A stretch of DNA of 64,000 nt from Blautia sp. (GCA_026169535.1 JAPFCU010000076.1:1-64000), one strand, 5' to 3'. Counted from the first letter of the stretch, positions 51,268 to 60,078 are shown. Notes: generated by a model not told the origin, from the sequence alone. Made by a program: numbers and translations.

Positions 51268-51762
51268 TTAGATACCTGATGTAAGGAAGATCCTGCGATT
51301 GTATTTTTTCAGGACAACGGCTAAAATACTTCCAAGAACTCCGCAGGAAATAATTTCTCCAATTCCTACAGTTGCCATTAAAAACGGGATAGGGAGAAGA
51401 ACTCCGTAGGCAAATCGGAGAACAAAAGGAACTACCAGAGTGTTTGCCAGGATAGGAGGCAGTACCGCCAGCTTCTGGAAATGATTTCTCATGGCATAAG
51501 TTCCAACAGCACCGATTAGAGTTGCGAGACTTCCGCAGATGATATCCGGCAGAACGGCTCCTCCGAGGATGTTGCCAATCAGACATCCCACAAACAGTCC
51601 GGGGATGGCTGCCGGAGTAAAGATTGGAAGGATCGTCAGCATTTCTGCAATACGGATCTGAATTTCTCCGAAGCTGATAGGGGCAAACAGTGCTGTGAGC
51701 ACCACATAGATGGCTGCGATCATGGCAGCCTGGGTCAGGTAAGATACATTTTTGTCTTTCAT
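51268..51762 (-). CDS. queT: QueT-family queuosine-precursor transporter (ECF S component)
   Basis: A 164-residue membrane protein with five or six helices. 'AAMIAAIYVVLTALFAPISFGEIQIRIAEML' is the QueT-family N-terminal stretch (quoted here as FGEIQIRIAEML), followed by 'GLFVGCLIGNILGG' and 'ANTLVVPFVLRFAYG'. QueT is the substrate-binding component of an ECF importer for preQ1 or a related 7-deazaguanine. A structured leader upstream with features of a preQ1 riboswitch supports that substrate. AAAGGAGAG lies ahead of the start. The energising ECF module is encoded elsewhere. Confidence 0.92.
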   Translation of the reverse strand: MKDKNVSYLTQAAMIAAIYVVLTALFAPISFGEIQIRIAEMLTILPIFTPAAIPGLFVGCLIGNILGGAVLPDIICGSLATLIGAVGTYAMRNHFQKLAVLPPILANTLVVPFVLRFAYGVLLPIPFLMATVGIGEIISCGVLGSILAVVLKKYNRRIFLTSGI

Positions 51763-51793
51763 ATTCTGTTTTCTCTCCTTTAGTTTTGTTTTA

Positions 51794-51876
51794 CGTGTGG
51801 AAGGTCACGAACACACGATTCATTTTACGCCGGGAATCGGCGAAAGCCCTGTAAGACCTTGTTTTTGCGGGCTTTT
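51794..51876 (-). ncRNA. Probable preQ1-type riboswitch in the queT leader
   Basis: On the minus strand: stem P1 AAAGCCC (51875-51869) with GGGCTTT (51849-51843); small hairpin CGCCG/CGGCG (51842-51838, 51832-51828); stem CGTGTG/CACACG (51817-51812, 51799-51794). AAGGTC in the P1 loop (51860-51855) is complementary to GACCTT in the last loop (51806-51801), giving a pseudoknot. The element ends about 15 bases before the Shine-Dalgarno sequence. The pseudoknotted form and the queT gene suggest preQ1 class II or III, or a relative. I cannot run the covariance models, so the class is open. Confidence 0.65.
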
Positions 51877-51886
51877 AACGTGAGCT

Positions 51887-51915
51887 AGTATAGCACAGAT
51901 TTTTGGTGGATGCAA
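51887..51915 (-). promoter_or_regulatory. Promoter of the queT leader
   Basis: On the minus strand, TTGCAT (51915-51910) and TATACT (51892-51887) with 17-base spacing. The start falls just before riboswitch stem P1. Confidence 0.75.
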
Positions 51916-51975
51916 GGAGCTGACAAAAGAAAAACACAGTTATCCTTCTGAACGTTAAACTCCCGGGTTTTATGC

Positions 51976-52004
51976 TTGACAATAAAGGCAGATTTGGGTA
52001 TAAT
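51976..52004 (+). promoter_or_regulatory. Consensus promoter of greA
   Basis: TTGACA at 51976-51981 and TATAAT at 51999-52004 with 17-base spacing, a full consensus match. The start is near 52011, giving a leader of about 100 bases. Confidence 0.9.
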
Positions 52005-52108
52005 ACTAAAATTGTGAATATCCTAGAATAATACTGCCTTTCAGGCGGTAAAATGTATCTGGGAGTAAGGTCCAATAGCACTATAGATATGAAAGGGAGT
52101 AAGGTAAT

Positions 52109-52591
52109 ATGGAAGAAAAGAAAAACTTACTAACCTATGCAGGACTTAAAAAATTAGAGGAAGAGCTGCATGATTTAAAGGTAGTAAAAAGAAAAGAAGT
52201 AGCAGAAAAGATCAAAGAAGCCAGAGAGCAGGGTGATCTTTCTGAGAATGCTGAATACGATGCAGCGAAGGATGAGCAGAGAGATATCGAGGCACGTATT
52301 GAAGAGATTGAAAAAATCCTCAAAAACGCAGAAGTGGTTGTAGAAGATGAAGTAGATCTGGATCGAATCAACGTTGGCTGCAAGGTCAAGGTCTATGATT
52401 ATGAATTTGAAGAAGAAATGGAACTGAAGATTGTAGGTTCCACAGAAGCAAACAGTCTGGAAGGCAAGATTTCCAATGAATCTCCTGTAGGAAAAGCGCT
52501 GATCGGTGCACATACAGGTGATGAAGTAGAAGTTGAGATGCCAACTGGAATCATGAAATACAAAGTGCTTGAAATCCAGAGAAATGTGTAG
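52109..52591 (+). CDS. greA: Transcription elongation factor GreA
   Basis: A 160-residue Gre factor that enters the RNA polymerase secondary channel and triggers cleavage of backtracked transcripts. The N-terminal coiled coil (about residues 1-75) carries the tip acidic residues in '[16 protein letters not shown]', and the C-terminal FKBP-like domain ends '[22 protein letters not shown]'-style (seen as [18 protein letters not shown]). Its length is normal. lysS follows after a 181-base spacer with repeats, the common greA-lysS order in clostridia. Confidence 0.97.
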   Translation: MEEKKNLLTYAGLKKLEEELHDLKVVKRKEVAEKIKEAREQGDLSENAEYDAAKDEQRDIEARIEEIEKILKNAEVVVEDEVDLDRINVGCKVKVYDYEFEEEMELKIVGSTEANSLEGKISNESPVGKALIGAHTGDEVEVEMPTGIMKYKVLEIQRNV

Positions 52592-52592
52592 C

Positions 52593-52614
52593 GAGGAAGA
52601 AAAGAAAGCACGAA
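52593..52614 (+). repeat. 22-bp direct repeat, copy 1 (greA-lysS spacer)
   Basis: The sequence from GAGGAAGAAAAG to AAAGCACGAA occurs here and again, identical over 22 bases, at 52708-52729. The match continues imperfectly for about a dozen bases (GAAGTnAnTA). This copy begins one base after the greA stop codon. Confidence 0.85.
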
Positions 52615-52662
52615 CGAAGTGAGTATTTTCTTTTACCCGAGCGTACATCGACGAAATAAGAA

Positions 52663-52692
52663 GTCCGTAAGGACGACCCCTGCGAAGCAGGG
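52663..52692 (+). other. Two small hairpins in the greA-lysS spacer
   Basis: GTCC-GTAA-GGAC (52663-52674) and CCCTGC-GAA-GCAGGG (52678-52692), both with stable small loops, lie between the two copies of a 22-bp repeat. No T-run follows. Confidence 0.6.
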
Positions 52693-52707
52693 AGATTTTG
52701 GAGATGA

Positions 52708-52729
52708 GAGGAAGAAAAGAAAGCACGAA
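52708..52729 (+). repeat. 22-bp direct repeat, copy 2 (greA-lysS spacer)
   Basis: Identical to copy 1 at 52593-52614. It ends 30 bases before the lysS ribosome binding site. Confidence 0.85.
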
Positions 52730-52772
52730 GGAAGTAAATACAGAATATTTATAAAAACAAGGAGGCACGGAA

Positions 52773-54698
52773 GTGGCAGAACAGAAGAAGCAGCAGGAGC
52801 AGGATCTGAACCAGTTGCTGAAGGTCCGCCGGGAAAAGCTGGCAGATCTGCAGGCAAACGGAAAAGACCCGTTCAAAATCGTAAAATATGATGTGACACA
52901 TCATAGCCAGGAAATTAAAGATCATTTTGAAGAGCTTGAAAATCAGACAGTTACAATAGCTGGCCGAATGATGTCCAAACGTGTAATGGGTAAAGCTTCT
53001 TTTTGTCATGTGCAGGATCTGGAAGGAAGTATCCAGTCCTATGTGGCAAGAGACAGTCTGGGAGAGGAAGCTTATAAGGATTTCAAAAAACTTGACGTAG
53101 GTGATGTGATCGGCATCAGAGGAGAAGTTTTCCGCACAAAAACAGGGGAAATCTCCATTCACGCTTCAGAAGTGACTCTGCTGTCCAAGAGCCTCCAGAT
53201 TCTTCCGGAAAAATTCCATGGTCTGACAAACACAGATCTCCGCTATCGTCAGAGATATGTAGACCTTATTATGAATCCGGAAGTAAAGGATACATTTATC
53301 AAACGTTCTAAAATTCTTAGTGCGATCCGTACCTATCTGGCAGGAGAAGGCTTTATGGAGGTAGAAACTCCTATGCTGGTTTCCAATGCAGGCGGCGCTG
53401 CAGCAAGACCGTTTGAAACACATTTCAACGCTCTTGATGAGGATTTGAAGCTTCGTATTTCTCTGGAACTTTATCTGAAGCGTCTGATCGTAGGCGGACT
53501 TGAAAAAGTATATGAAATTGGTCGTGTATTCCGTAATGAGGGTCTTGATACCCGTCATAATCCGGAGTTTACATTGATGGAACTTTACCAGGCATACACA
53601 GATTATCACGGCATGATGGATCTGACAGAAAATCTTTATCGTTATGTAGCTCAGACTGTTCTTGGAACAACAAAGATCGTATACAACGGTATTGAGATGG
53701 ATCTGGGCAAGCCTTTTGAACGGATTACTATGCTTGATGCAGTTAAGAAATATTCCGGTGTGGATTTCAATGAGATTCATACTCTGGAAGAGGCAAGAGC
53801 AGCTGCAGATGAGCATCATGTTGCATATGAGGAACGCCATAAAAAAGGTGATATCCTGAACCTTTTCTTTGAGGAATTTGTTGAAGATCACCTGATTCAG
53901 CCTACTTTTGTTATGGATCATCCGGTTGAGATTTCTCCTCTTACCAAGAAGAAACCGGACAACCCGGATTATGTAGAGCGTTTTGAGTTCTTTATGAACG
54001 GCTGGGAAATGGCAAACGCTTATTCCGAGCTGAACGACCCGATCGACCAGCGTGAGCGATTCAAAGCGCAGGAAGAGCTTCTGGCACAGGGTGATGAAGA
54101 AGCAAATACAACAGACGAAGACTTTATGCATGCACTTGAGCTTGGTATGCCGCCTACAGGTGGTATCGGCTTTGGTATCGACCGTATGTGTATGCTTCTG
54201 ACTGACAGCCAGGCGATCAGAGACGTTCTTCTGTTCCCGACAATGAAGACTCTTGGCGGTGCAGAGAACAAAAAAGCGTCCAAGGCTGATGCAAAAACCG
54301 AAGAAAAACCAGCGGAAAAAATTGATTTTTCCAAGGTGAAGGTGGAGCCTCTGTTTGAGGAGTTTGTTGATTTTGAAACTTTCAGTAAGTCTGATTTCAG
54401 AGCAGTTAAGGTAAAAGCATGCGAAGCAGTTCCGAAGTCTAAGAAGCTTCTGAAGTTTGTATTAGATGACGGAAGCGGGGAAGATCGTGTGATCTTAAGC
54501 GGAATTCATGAGTATTATGAGCCGGAAGAACTGGTTGGAAAGACCTGTATCGCGATCACAAACTTACCGCCAAGACCGATGATGGGAATTGATTCCTGTG
54601 GTATGCTGATTTCTGCAGTACATGAGGAGGACGGTCATGAAGGCCTGAACCTGCTGATGGTAGATGACAGAATCCCGGCAGGAGCAAAGCTGTACTAA
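52773..54698 (+). CDS. lysS: Lysyl-tRNA synthetase (class II) with C-terminal tRNA-binding domain
   Basis: A 641-residue class II LysRS. The OB-fold anticodon domain comes first (about 55-180: '[18 protein letters not shown]' region). The catalytic domain follows, with motif 2 around '[20 protein letters not shown]' and motif 3 '[15 protein letters not shown]', ending near residue 500. A Lys/Ala/Glu linker of about 30 residues leads to an extra EMAP/Trbp111-type tRNA-binding domain (about 535-641: '[20 protein letters not shown]', '[18 protein letters not shown]'). Ordinary bacterial LysRS is about 500 residues. The start codon is GTG with AAGGAGG eight bases ahead. Confidence 0.95.
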   Translation: MAEQKKQQEQDLNQLLKVRREKLADLQANGKDPFKIVKYDVTHHSQEIKDHFEELENQTVTIAGRMMSKRVMGKASFCHVQDLEGSIQSYVARDSLGEEAYKDFKKLDVGDVIGIRGEVFRTKTGEISIHASEVTLLSKSLQILPEKFHGLTNTDLRYRQRYVDLIMNPEVKDTFIKRSKILSAIRTYLAGEGFMEVETPMLVSNAGGAAARPFETHFNALDEDLKLRISLELYLKRLIVGGLEKVYEIGRVFRNEGLDTRHNPEFTLMELYQAYTDYHGMMDLTENLYRYVAQTVLGTTKIVYNGIEMDLGKPFERITMLDAVKKYSGVDFNEIHTLEEARAAADEHHVAYEERHKKGDILNLFFEEFVEDHLIQPTFVMDHPVEISPLTKKKPDNPDYVERFEFFMNGWEMANAYSELNDPIDQRERFKAQEELLAQGDEEANTTDEDFMHALELGMPPTGGIGFGIDRMCMLLTDSQAIRDVLLFPTMKTLGGAENKKASKADAKTEEKPAEKIDFSKVKVEPLFEEFVDFETFSKSDFRAVKVKACEAVPKSKKLLKFVLDDGSGEDRVILSGIHEYYEPEELVGKTCIAITNLPPRPMMGIDSCGMLISAVHEEDGHEGLNLLMVDDRIPAGAKLY

Positions 54699-54722
54699 AA
54701 TTAAATATAAAATCGAAACAAG

Positions 54723-54757
54723 AGCACTTCTTAGAGTTGATCTAAGAGGTGCTTTTC
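54723..54757 (+). terminator. Terminator after lysS
   Basis: AGCACTTCTTAGA and TCTAAGAGGTGCT with a five-base loop, followed by TTTCT. After it a 9-codon frame with a ribosome binding site (ATG at 54778, MGKSYKLI) is present, too short to call a gene. Confidence 0.85.
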
Positions 54758-54830
54758 TAATTTTGGAGGAAAATATCATGGGTAAAAGTTATAAACTAAT
54801 TTGAAGCATACAGGAACAAGCAAAATTGGA

Positions 54831-54859
54831 TTGACAGAAAATACAGAAAAACATATCAT
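54831..54859 (+). promoter_or_regulatory. Promoter of the second alpha-glucoside-locus regulator gene
   Basis: TTGACA at 54831-54836 and TATCAT at 54854-54859 with 17-base spacing. Confidence 0.75.
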
Positions 54860-54903
54860 GATAACAAAACAGATTAGCTTGTAAAAAAGAGGAGAGTGAA
54901 CAG

Positions 54904-55911
54904 ATGATCCGTCTTCAGGATATTGCGGATATGGCAGGTGTAAGCAGGACAACAGTATCCAATGTTATCAACGGAAATACAAAACGGGTTTCTCAGGCAA
55001 CGATAGATAAAATCACAGCAATACTGAAAGAACAGAATTATGTGCCGCATATGGGGTCAGTGATGCTGTCAGGCCATGGCTCAAAGATCATTGGCGCTGT
55101 TCTGGGATTTGAACGTGCCCATGGGATGCAGGCATTACAGGATCCTTTTGTTGGAGAGCTGATAGGAACCCTTCAGATGGAAGCGGAAGAAAAGGGTTAT
55201 TATGTTATGCTCATAGGCGGGGAAGATATTCAGAATGTAGTTGATATTGCGTCCAGATGGAATGTGGAAGGGCTGATCGTTCTTGGCTATGATGAAGACC
55301 GTTACAGACAGCTGTCCCGAAAGCTGAATAAAAAGATGATCCTGATCGATACATATCCCAAGGGGGCTTATGATTTTCAGAATGTAGGCGTAGATGATTA
55401 TTCAGGTGGATATCAGATTGGAGAATATCTGGACAGCTGTGGATATCATAAAGCGCTGTTTATTTCAGAAACAGGCAAGGACAGTGACTATTATCGATGG
55501 ATGGGTTTTAAACAGGCAATGGAAAAAAACGGACGCTTTTGCAGTAAGTCCCGTCTGATGGTGGTGTCCAGTAAAAGAATGCAAAGACTTCATGAATATG
55601 AAGAATTACTCCCTCGTTTTCTGGAAGCAAAAGCACTTGCGTTTTCTTCTGATTTTTCCGCAATAGAGGCAATTAATTTTTTTGTAGATCATAAGATCAG
55701 CATTCCTGATCAGATATCGGTTACCGGATTTGACGACAGCATTTATGCCAGCCTGGTACGTCCCAAACTGACCACTGTTCATCAGGATGTTTCGCAAAAG
55801 GCACATATTGCTTTAAAAAGACTTATGAAATTAATACATGGAGATACATTGGAAGAAATGAACGTAAAAAGTCCGGTGTATCTGGTTAAGAGAGACTCTG
55901 TCAGAGAATGA
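54904..55911 (+). CDS. LacI-family regulator of the alpha-glucosidase genes
   Basis: A 335-residue LacI-family protein. Helix-turn-helix 'LQDIADMAGVSRTTVSNVIN', hinge 'HMGSVMLSGHGSKIIGAVL' and an effector domain ending 'TGFDDSIYASLVRPKLTTVHQ'. It lies directly upstream of GH13 and GH31 alpha-glucosidase genes, and a perfect palindrome at 55973-55986 sits at their promoter. It is therefore probably a MalR-like repressor responding to maltose, isomaltose or their phosphates. GAGGAGAG precedes the start. Its terminator overlaps the stop codon. Confidence 0.87.
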   Translation: MIRLQDIADMAGVSRTTVSNVINGNTKRVSQATIDKITAILKEQNYVPHMGSVMLSGHGSKIIGAVLGFERAHGMQALQDPFVGELIGTLQMEAEEKGYYVMLIGGEDIQNVVDIASRWNVEGLIVLGYDEDRYRQLSRKLNKKMILIDTYPKGAYDFQNVGVDDYSGGYQIGEYLDSCGYHKALFISETGKDSDYYRWMGFKQAMEKNGRFCSKSRLMVVSSKRMQRLHEYEELLPRFLEAKALAFSSDFSAIEAINFFVDHKISIPDQISVTGFDDSIYASLVRPKLTTVHQDVSQKAHIALKRLMKLIHGDTLEEMNVKSPVYLVKRDSVRE

Positions 55912-55924
55912 CAGAGTTTTTCTT
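55894..55924 (+). terminator. Terminator overlapping the end of the LacI gene
   Basis: GACTCTGTC and GACAGAGTT with a seven-base loop, then TTTCTTTT. The 5' arm is coding and the stop codon TGA is at the foot of the 3' arm. Confidence 0.85.
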
Positions 55925-55972
55925 TTGTTCAATATGCATAAAATCATTGAATAAAGTTTGGATAAAATATTA

Positions 55973-55986
55973 GTTTCTCGAGAAAC
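55973..55986. promoter_or_regulatory. Palindromic operator before the GH13-GH31 operon
   Basis: GTTTCTCGAGAAAC, a perfect 14-base palindrome ending four bases before the -35 box of the promoter. Candidate site for the adjacent LacI protein. Confidence 0.6.
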
Positions 55987-55989
55987 CTA

Positions 55990-56019
55990 TTGATTTTACA
56001 GGGAAATCTGATTTATAGT
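55990..56019 (+). promoter_or_regulatory. Promoter of the GH13-GH31 operon
   Basis: TTGATT at 55990-55995 and TATAGT at 56014-56019 with 18-base spacing. Transcription would start near 56026, about 110 bases before the GH13 gene. Confidence 0.6.
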
Positions 56020-56137
56020 AAAACTACCAGAAGGAAACAGGACAGATATTTATATTTTCTGTCAGAAATGGATCATGAATGGTGTTGTCGCTGGTGCAGT
56101 GAAGTAAAATAAATATAGAAATAACAGGAGGCTCAAC

Positions 56138-57808
56138 ATGGAGAAAAAATGGTGGAAAGAAAGCGTAGTCTATCAGATCTACCCAAAAAGCTTTAAAGAC
56201 AGCAACGGAGACGGCATTGGAGACATTAAAGGAATTATAGAAAAGCTTGATTATCTGAAAGAACTTGGCGTAAATGTGCTGTGGATCTCGCCAATGCTTG
56301 AGTCTCCTCAGGACGATAACGGATATGACATTTCGGATTACCGCAGGATATATGAAGACTACGGAACTATGGAAGATTATGAAGAAATGCTTTCAGAGGC
56401 ACATAAAAGGGACATTAAAGTTTTGATGGATCTGGTAGTCAATCATACGTCTGACGAACATAACTGGTTTATAGAAAGCCGTAAATCCAAGGATAATCCG
56501 TACCGTGACTATTATATCTGGAAAGACCCGGTCAACGGAAAAGAACCAAATAACTGGGGCGGAGTATTCGGCGGTTCTGCATGGGAATATGATGAGAAGA
56601 CGCAGATGTATTATCTGCATCTGTTTTCAAAGAAGCAGCCGGATCTTAACTGGGAAAATGAAAAGGTGCGCCGGGAAGTTTATGATATGATGACTTTCTG
56701 GTGTGAAAAAGGGATTGATGGCTTCCGAATGGATGTTATCAGTATGATCTCAAAAAATCAGGCATTTCCGGATGGAGAGGTTAAGAACGGGCTTTATGGG
56801 GATTTTAATCCATATTGTGTGCATGGCCCAAGAATCCACGAATTTCTGCAGGAAATGAATAAAGAAGTGCTTTCCAGGTATGATATAATGACGGTTGGTG
56901 AGACTTCCGGTGTTACCATTGAAGAAGCTCAGAAGTATGCCGGAGAAGATCGGAATGAGTTAAACATGGTATTTCAGTTTGAGCATGTAGAAGATGCCTG
57001 CGGTGATCATGGAAAGTGGACAACGGCAAAATTTAACTTCAGGGATTTTAAAAAGACCATGATCAAATGGCAGGAAGAACTGCAGGGAAAGGCATGGAAC
57101 AGCCTGTTTCTGGGAAATCATGACCAGCCAAGAAGTGTCAGCAGATTTGGAAATGATAACCCTGCCTACAGAGAAACATCTGCAAAAATGCTGGCAACCT
57201 GTCTGCACATGATGCAGGGAACTCCGTATGTATATCAGGGAGAAGAGCTTGGAATGACCAATGCGTACTTTGATAAACTGGAAGATTATCGTGACATTGA
57301 AAGCATAAATTTCTTTACAGAGCTGACAGAAGCAGGGATTATGACACCTGAATATATGATGAAATGCCTGATGCTCAGAAGCCGTGACAATGCAAGGACG
57401 CCTATGCAGTGGGATGATTCTGCGCAGGGCGGCTTTACAAGTGGGGAACCATGGATCAGAATAAATCCCAACTATAAGGAAATCAATGCGGTGCAGCAGC
57501 TGGGTGATCCGGATTCAGTTTTTCATTATTATCAGAAACTGATCCGCCTTCGTAAAGAAAAAGATATCATTGTTTATGGAGATTTTGAGGCTCTTTGTCG
57601 TGATGACGATAAGATTTTTGCTTATACAAGAAAACTGGATCAAAAAAAACTTCTGACAGTCTGCAATTTCAGTGATCAGAATGCAGAAATGGATATTCCG
57701 GAAGAATTTGCAGGAGCGCAGTGTCTGATTACGAATCTGGGAAGAACTGTATTTGACAGAAATTTTGTTTTGAGACCTTATGAAGCATTTGTATTATATA
57801 AAGAATGA
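56138..57808 (+). CDS. malL: GH13 oligo-1,6-glucosidase / alpha-glucosidase
   Basis: A 556-residue cytoplasmic GH13 enzyme of the oligo-1,6-glucosidase/sucrase-isomaltase-like subfamily. Landmarks: 'SVVYQIYPKSFKDSNGDGIGD', seen as VYQIYPKSF and SNGDGIGD; 'DLVVNHTSDEH'; nucleophile Asp in 'GFRMDVISMI'; acid/base Glu in 'TVGETSGVT'; and 'FLGNHDQPR'. The residue after the nucleophile is Val ('DVI'), typical of alpha-1,6-preferring enzymes rather than alpha-1,4 ones. No signal peptide, so it cleaves imported isomalto-oligosaccharides. The GH31 gene follows after 15 bases. AGGAGG ribosome binding site. Confidence 0.9.
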   Translation: MEKKWWKESVVYQIYPKSFKDSNGDGIGDIKGIIEKLDYLKELGVNVLWISPMLESPQDDNGYDISDYRRIYEDYGTMEDYEEMLSEAHKRDIKVLMDLVVNHTSDEHNWFIESRKSKDNPYRDYYIWKDPVNGKEPNNWGGVFGGSAWEYDEKTQMYYLHLFSKKQPDLNWENEKVRREVYDMMTFWCEKGIDGFRMDVISMISKNQAFPDGEVKNGLYGDFNPYCVHGPRIHEFLQEMNKEVLSRYDIMTVGETSGVTIEEAQKYAGEDRNELNMVFQFEHVEDACGDHGKWTTAKFNFRDFKKTMIKWQEELQGKAWNSLFLGNHDQPRSVSRFGNDNPAYRETSAKMLATCLHMMQGTPYVYQGEELGMTNAYFDKLEDYRDIESINFFTELTEAGIMTPEYMMKCLMLRSRDNARTPMQWDDSAQGGFTSGEPWIRINPNYKEINAVQQLGDPDSVFHYYQKLIRLRKEKDIIVYGDFEALCRDDDKIFAYTRKLDQKKLLTVCNFSDQNAEMDIPEEFAGAQCLITNLGRTVFDRNFVLRPYEAFVLYKE

Positions 57809-57823
57809 AAGGAATATTGTGAA

Positions 57824-59815
57824 ATGATCAGAAAGTACAGGTATGGTACACCTTTTGATACAGAGGCACTGACGGAAAAAATCGGGACGGCAGAGGGCGG
57901 TTTCCCTTATGGTAAAATCAGTCTGGAAAATGGATTTGCTTTTACCTATATCATGGATGAAGAGGATATTGTTTATGGTCTTGGAGAATCCAACCGTGGA
58001 ATCAACAAGAGAGGCTACTGTTATATCAGCAACTGTACAGATGATCCGGAGCATACAGAAGACAAACGATCCCTGTATGGGGCGCACAATTTCATTATTG
58101 TAAGCGGAAAAACAACGTTTGGACTGTTTTTTGATTATCCGGGAAAGCTGACGTTTGATATCGGCTATACCAGAATGGATACAATGAAAATTTTCTGTGA
58201 AAATGCAGATCTGGATATTTATGTAATTGAGGGAGAAACTGCACACGACATTGTGAAACAGTTTCGCCATGTGATCGGACACAGCTATATCCCGCCAAAG
58301 TTTGCTTTTGGCTTTGGACAGAGCCGTTGGGGATACACGACAAAAGAAGATTTCCGCAAAGTTGCAAAAGGATACCGTGAGAATCATATTCCTATCGATA
58401 TGATCTATATGGATATTGATTATATGCAGGATTTCAAGGATTTTACAGTAAATGAAAAAAATTTCCCGGATTTTCAGGGCTTTGTTCAGGAAATGAAGGA
58501 TCAGGAAATCCGTATGATCCCCATTATTGATGCCGGAGTCAAGGTAGAACCTGGATATGAAGTTTATGAAGAAGGCGTCAAAAACGACTACTTCTGCAAA
58601 AGGGAAGACGGAAGTGATTTTGTGGCGGCAGTATGGCCCGGTGATACACATTTTCCGGATGTATTGAACAAAGATGCCAGGAAATGGTTTGGCAACAAAT
58701 ATCGTTTCCTTACAGATCAGGGAATCGAAGGCTTTTGGAATGACATGAACGAGCCTGCAATCTTTTATTCTGCAGAAGGACTGGCGGAGGCAAAGAATCT
58801 TGCGGCAGAATTTGCAGAAGATACCGAGGGCAGAGTCCATGCATGGACCATGCAGGCAAAAATGAAAGATCTTGCAAATAATCCGGAGGATTACAGAAGG
58901 TTTTATCATAATGTGGACGGCAGAAAGATCCGTCATGACAGGGTACATAATCTTTTTGGATTTAATATGACAAGAGCAGCTGGAGAGGCATTTGAACGAA
59001 TTGATCCGGACAGACGTTTTCTGATGTTTTCCAGATCCTCCTATATTGGAATGCACCGCTATGGCGGGATCTGGACAGGAGACAACAAATCCTGGTGGTC
59101 ACATATTCTCCTTAATCTGAAAATGCTGCCGTCTCTCAATATGTGTGGATTTCTGTATACAGGCGCGGATCTTGGAGGATTTGGAGCGGATACCACCAGA
59201 GATCTTCTGCTCCGTTTCCTGGCGCTTGGCGTCTTTACCCCATTGATGCGCGATCATGCAGCTGCGGGAACAAGAGAACAGGAGTGCTATCAGTTTGAAA
59301 ACATAGAAGATTTCCGTCATGTGATCGGAGTGAGGTATCGTCTTATTCCTTATCTGTACAGCGAATATATGAAAGCGGCGCTGAATGATGATATGTACTT
59401 CAGGCCAATGGGATTTGTCTATCCGGATGATAAAATGGCAGTTCGTGTGGAAGATCAGCTGATACTTGGGAATGAGATTATGATCGCGCCGGTTTATGAA
59501 CAGAATGCAAGGGGACGTTATGTTTACCTGCCGGAAGAGATGAAATTTGTTAAATTTCTGCCGGATGGAACTATTTCAGAAGAAATTCTTGAAAAAGGAG
59601 TCCATTATGTGGAGGTGGCTCTGAACGAAGTACCGCTTTTTGTCCGCAGTGGAAAATGCATTCCGATCGCAGAAGCAGCAGAATGTGTAAAAGAGATTGA
59701 TACAGAGCATCTGCAGCTGATCGGATATGAGGAAAGCAGTTATACTTTATATGAAGATGACGGAATCCATAAAGAGTATGATAAAAAAGAGAATTACAGG
59801 GTGCTGAAGAGTTAA
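57824..59815 (+). CDS. GH31 alpha-glucosidase, close to the R. obeum enzyme
   Basis: A 663-residue GH31 enzyme. Numbering follows the structurally characterised Ruminococcus obeum alpha-glucosidase as I recall it: nucleophile Asp307 in 'GFWNDMNEP', acid/base Asp420 at 'IWTGD', and Trp169 in 'SRWGY', the residue whose replacement by Tyr was reported to shift preference from isomaltose to maltose. Trp here predicts alpha-1,6 preference. No signal peptide. With the GH13 enzyme it forms a two-gene operon giving glucose from isomaltose- and maltose-type oligosaccharides. The very high identity is the best clue that the genome is Blautia. Confidence 0.94.
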   Translation: MIRKYRYGTPFDTEALTEKIGTAEGGFPYGKISLENGFAFTYIMDEEDIVYGLGESNRGINKRGYCYISNCTDDPEHTEDKRSLYGAHNFIIVSGKTTFGLFFDYPGKLTFDIGYTRMDTMKIFCENADLDIYVIEGETAHDIVKQFRHVIGHSYIPPKFAFGFGQSRWGYTTKEDFRKVAKGYRENHIPIDMIYMDIDYMQDFKDFTVNEKNFPDFQGFVQEMKDQEIRMIPIIDAGVKVEPGYEVYEEGVKNDYFCKREDGSDFVAAVWPGDTHFPDVLNKDARKWFGNKYRFLTDQGIEGFWNDMNEPAIFYSAEGLAEAKNLAAEFAEDTEGRVHAWTMQAKMKDLANNPEDYRRFYHNVDGRKIRHDRVHNLFGFNMTRAAGEAFERIDPDRRFLMFSRSSYIGMHRYGGIWTGDNKSWWSHILLNLKMLPSLNMCGFLYTGADLGGFGADTTRDLLLRFLALGVFTPLMRDHAAAGTREQECYQFENIEDFRHVIGVRYRLIPYLYSEYMKAALNDDMYFRPMGFVYPDDKMAVRVEDQLILGNEIMIAPVYEQNARGRYVYLPEEMKFVKFLPDGTISEEILEKGVHYVEVALNEVPLFVRSGKCIPIAEAAECVKEIDTEHLQLIGYEESSYTLYEDDGIHKEYDKKENYRVLKS

Positions 59816-59858
59816 ATACAGTTTTGAGAAATACTTAGTCCTCTGAAAATTATTTTGC

Positions 59859-59917
59859 TCTCTTTCAGCCATCAGGTGAACGACAAAAATCCTGCTGTCT
59901 GGAAGGGAGCATTTTGC
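59859..59917 (+). terminator. Long hairpin after the GH31 gene
   Basis: GCTCTCTTTCAG (59859-59870) and CTGGAAGGGAGC (59899-59910) pair over 12 positions with two G-T pairs, enclosing a further partial stem; ATTTTG follows. Probable terminator with a weak T-run. Confidence 0.6.
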
Positions 59918-59926
59918 TCAAAAATA

Positions 59927-59940
59927 TGTTAGCGCTTTCA
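59927..59940. promoter_or_regulatory. cre site 1 (CcpA-type)
   Basis: TGTTAGCGCTTTCA matches the catabolite-response consensus TGWNANCGNTNWCA at every defined position. It is about 100 bases upstream of the permease promoter. Confidence 0.7.
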
Positions 59941-60042
59941 TACACAGTGCTGAAAAAACAGAATTCAACTTTGAATTTTACACAAAAATAACAATATAAA
60001 ATTGTATAATACGTCGAAATATATATAAATTTGAGAAAAGCA

Positions 60043-60070
60043 TTGACTTTTATTGGCTAAAAAGTATAAT
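60043..60070 (+). promoter_or_regulatory. Promoter of the permease-hydantoinase operon
   Basis: TTGACT at 60043-60048 and TATAAT at 60065-60070 with 16-base spacing. The start falls near 60077, at the edge of the second cre site. Confidence 0.75.
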
Positions 60071-60078
60071 CGAAAATA

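Noticed and set aside
52593-52729. CRISPR-like repeat arrangement
   Set aside because: Only two copies spaced 115 bases apart with hairpins between; no regular repeat-spacer series and no cas genes in the window.
54778-54804. Tiny frame MGKSYKLI after lysS with a TGGAGGA site
   Set aside because: Eight codons with stop, no structural context such as an attenuator. It may be a decayed gene start, but nothing supports a product.
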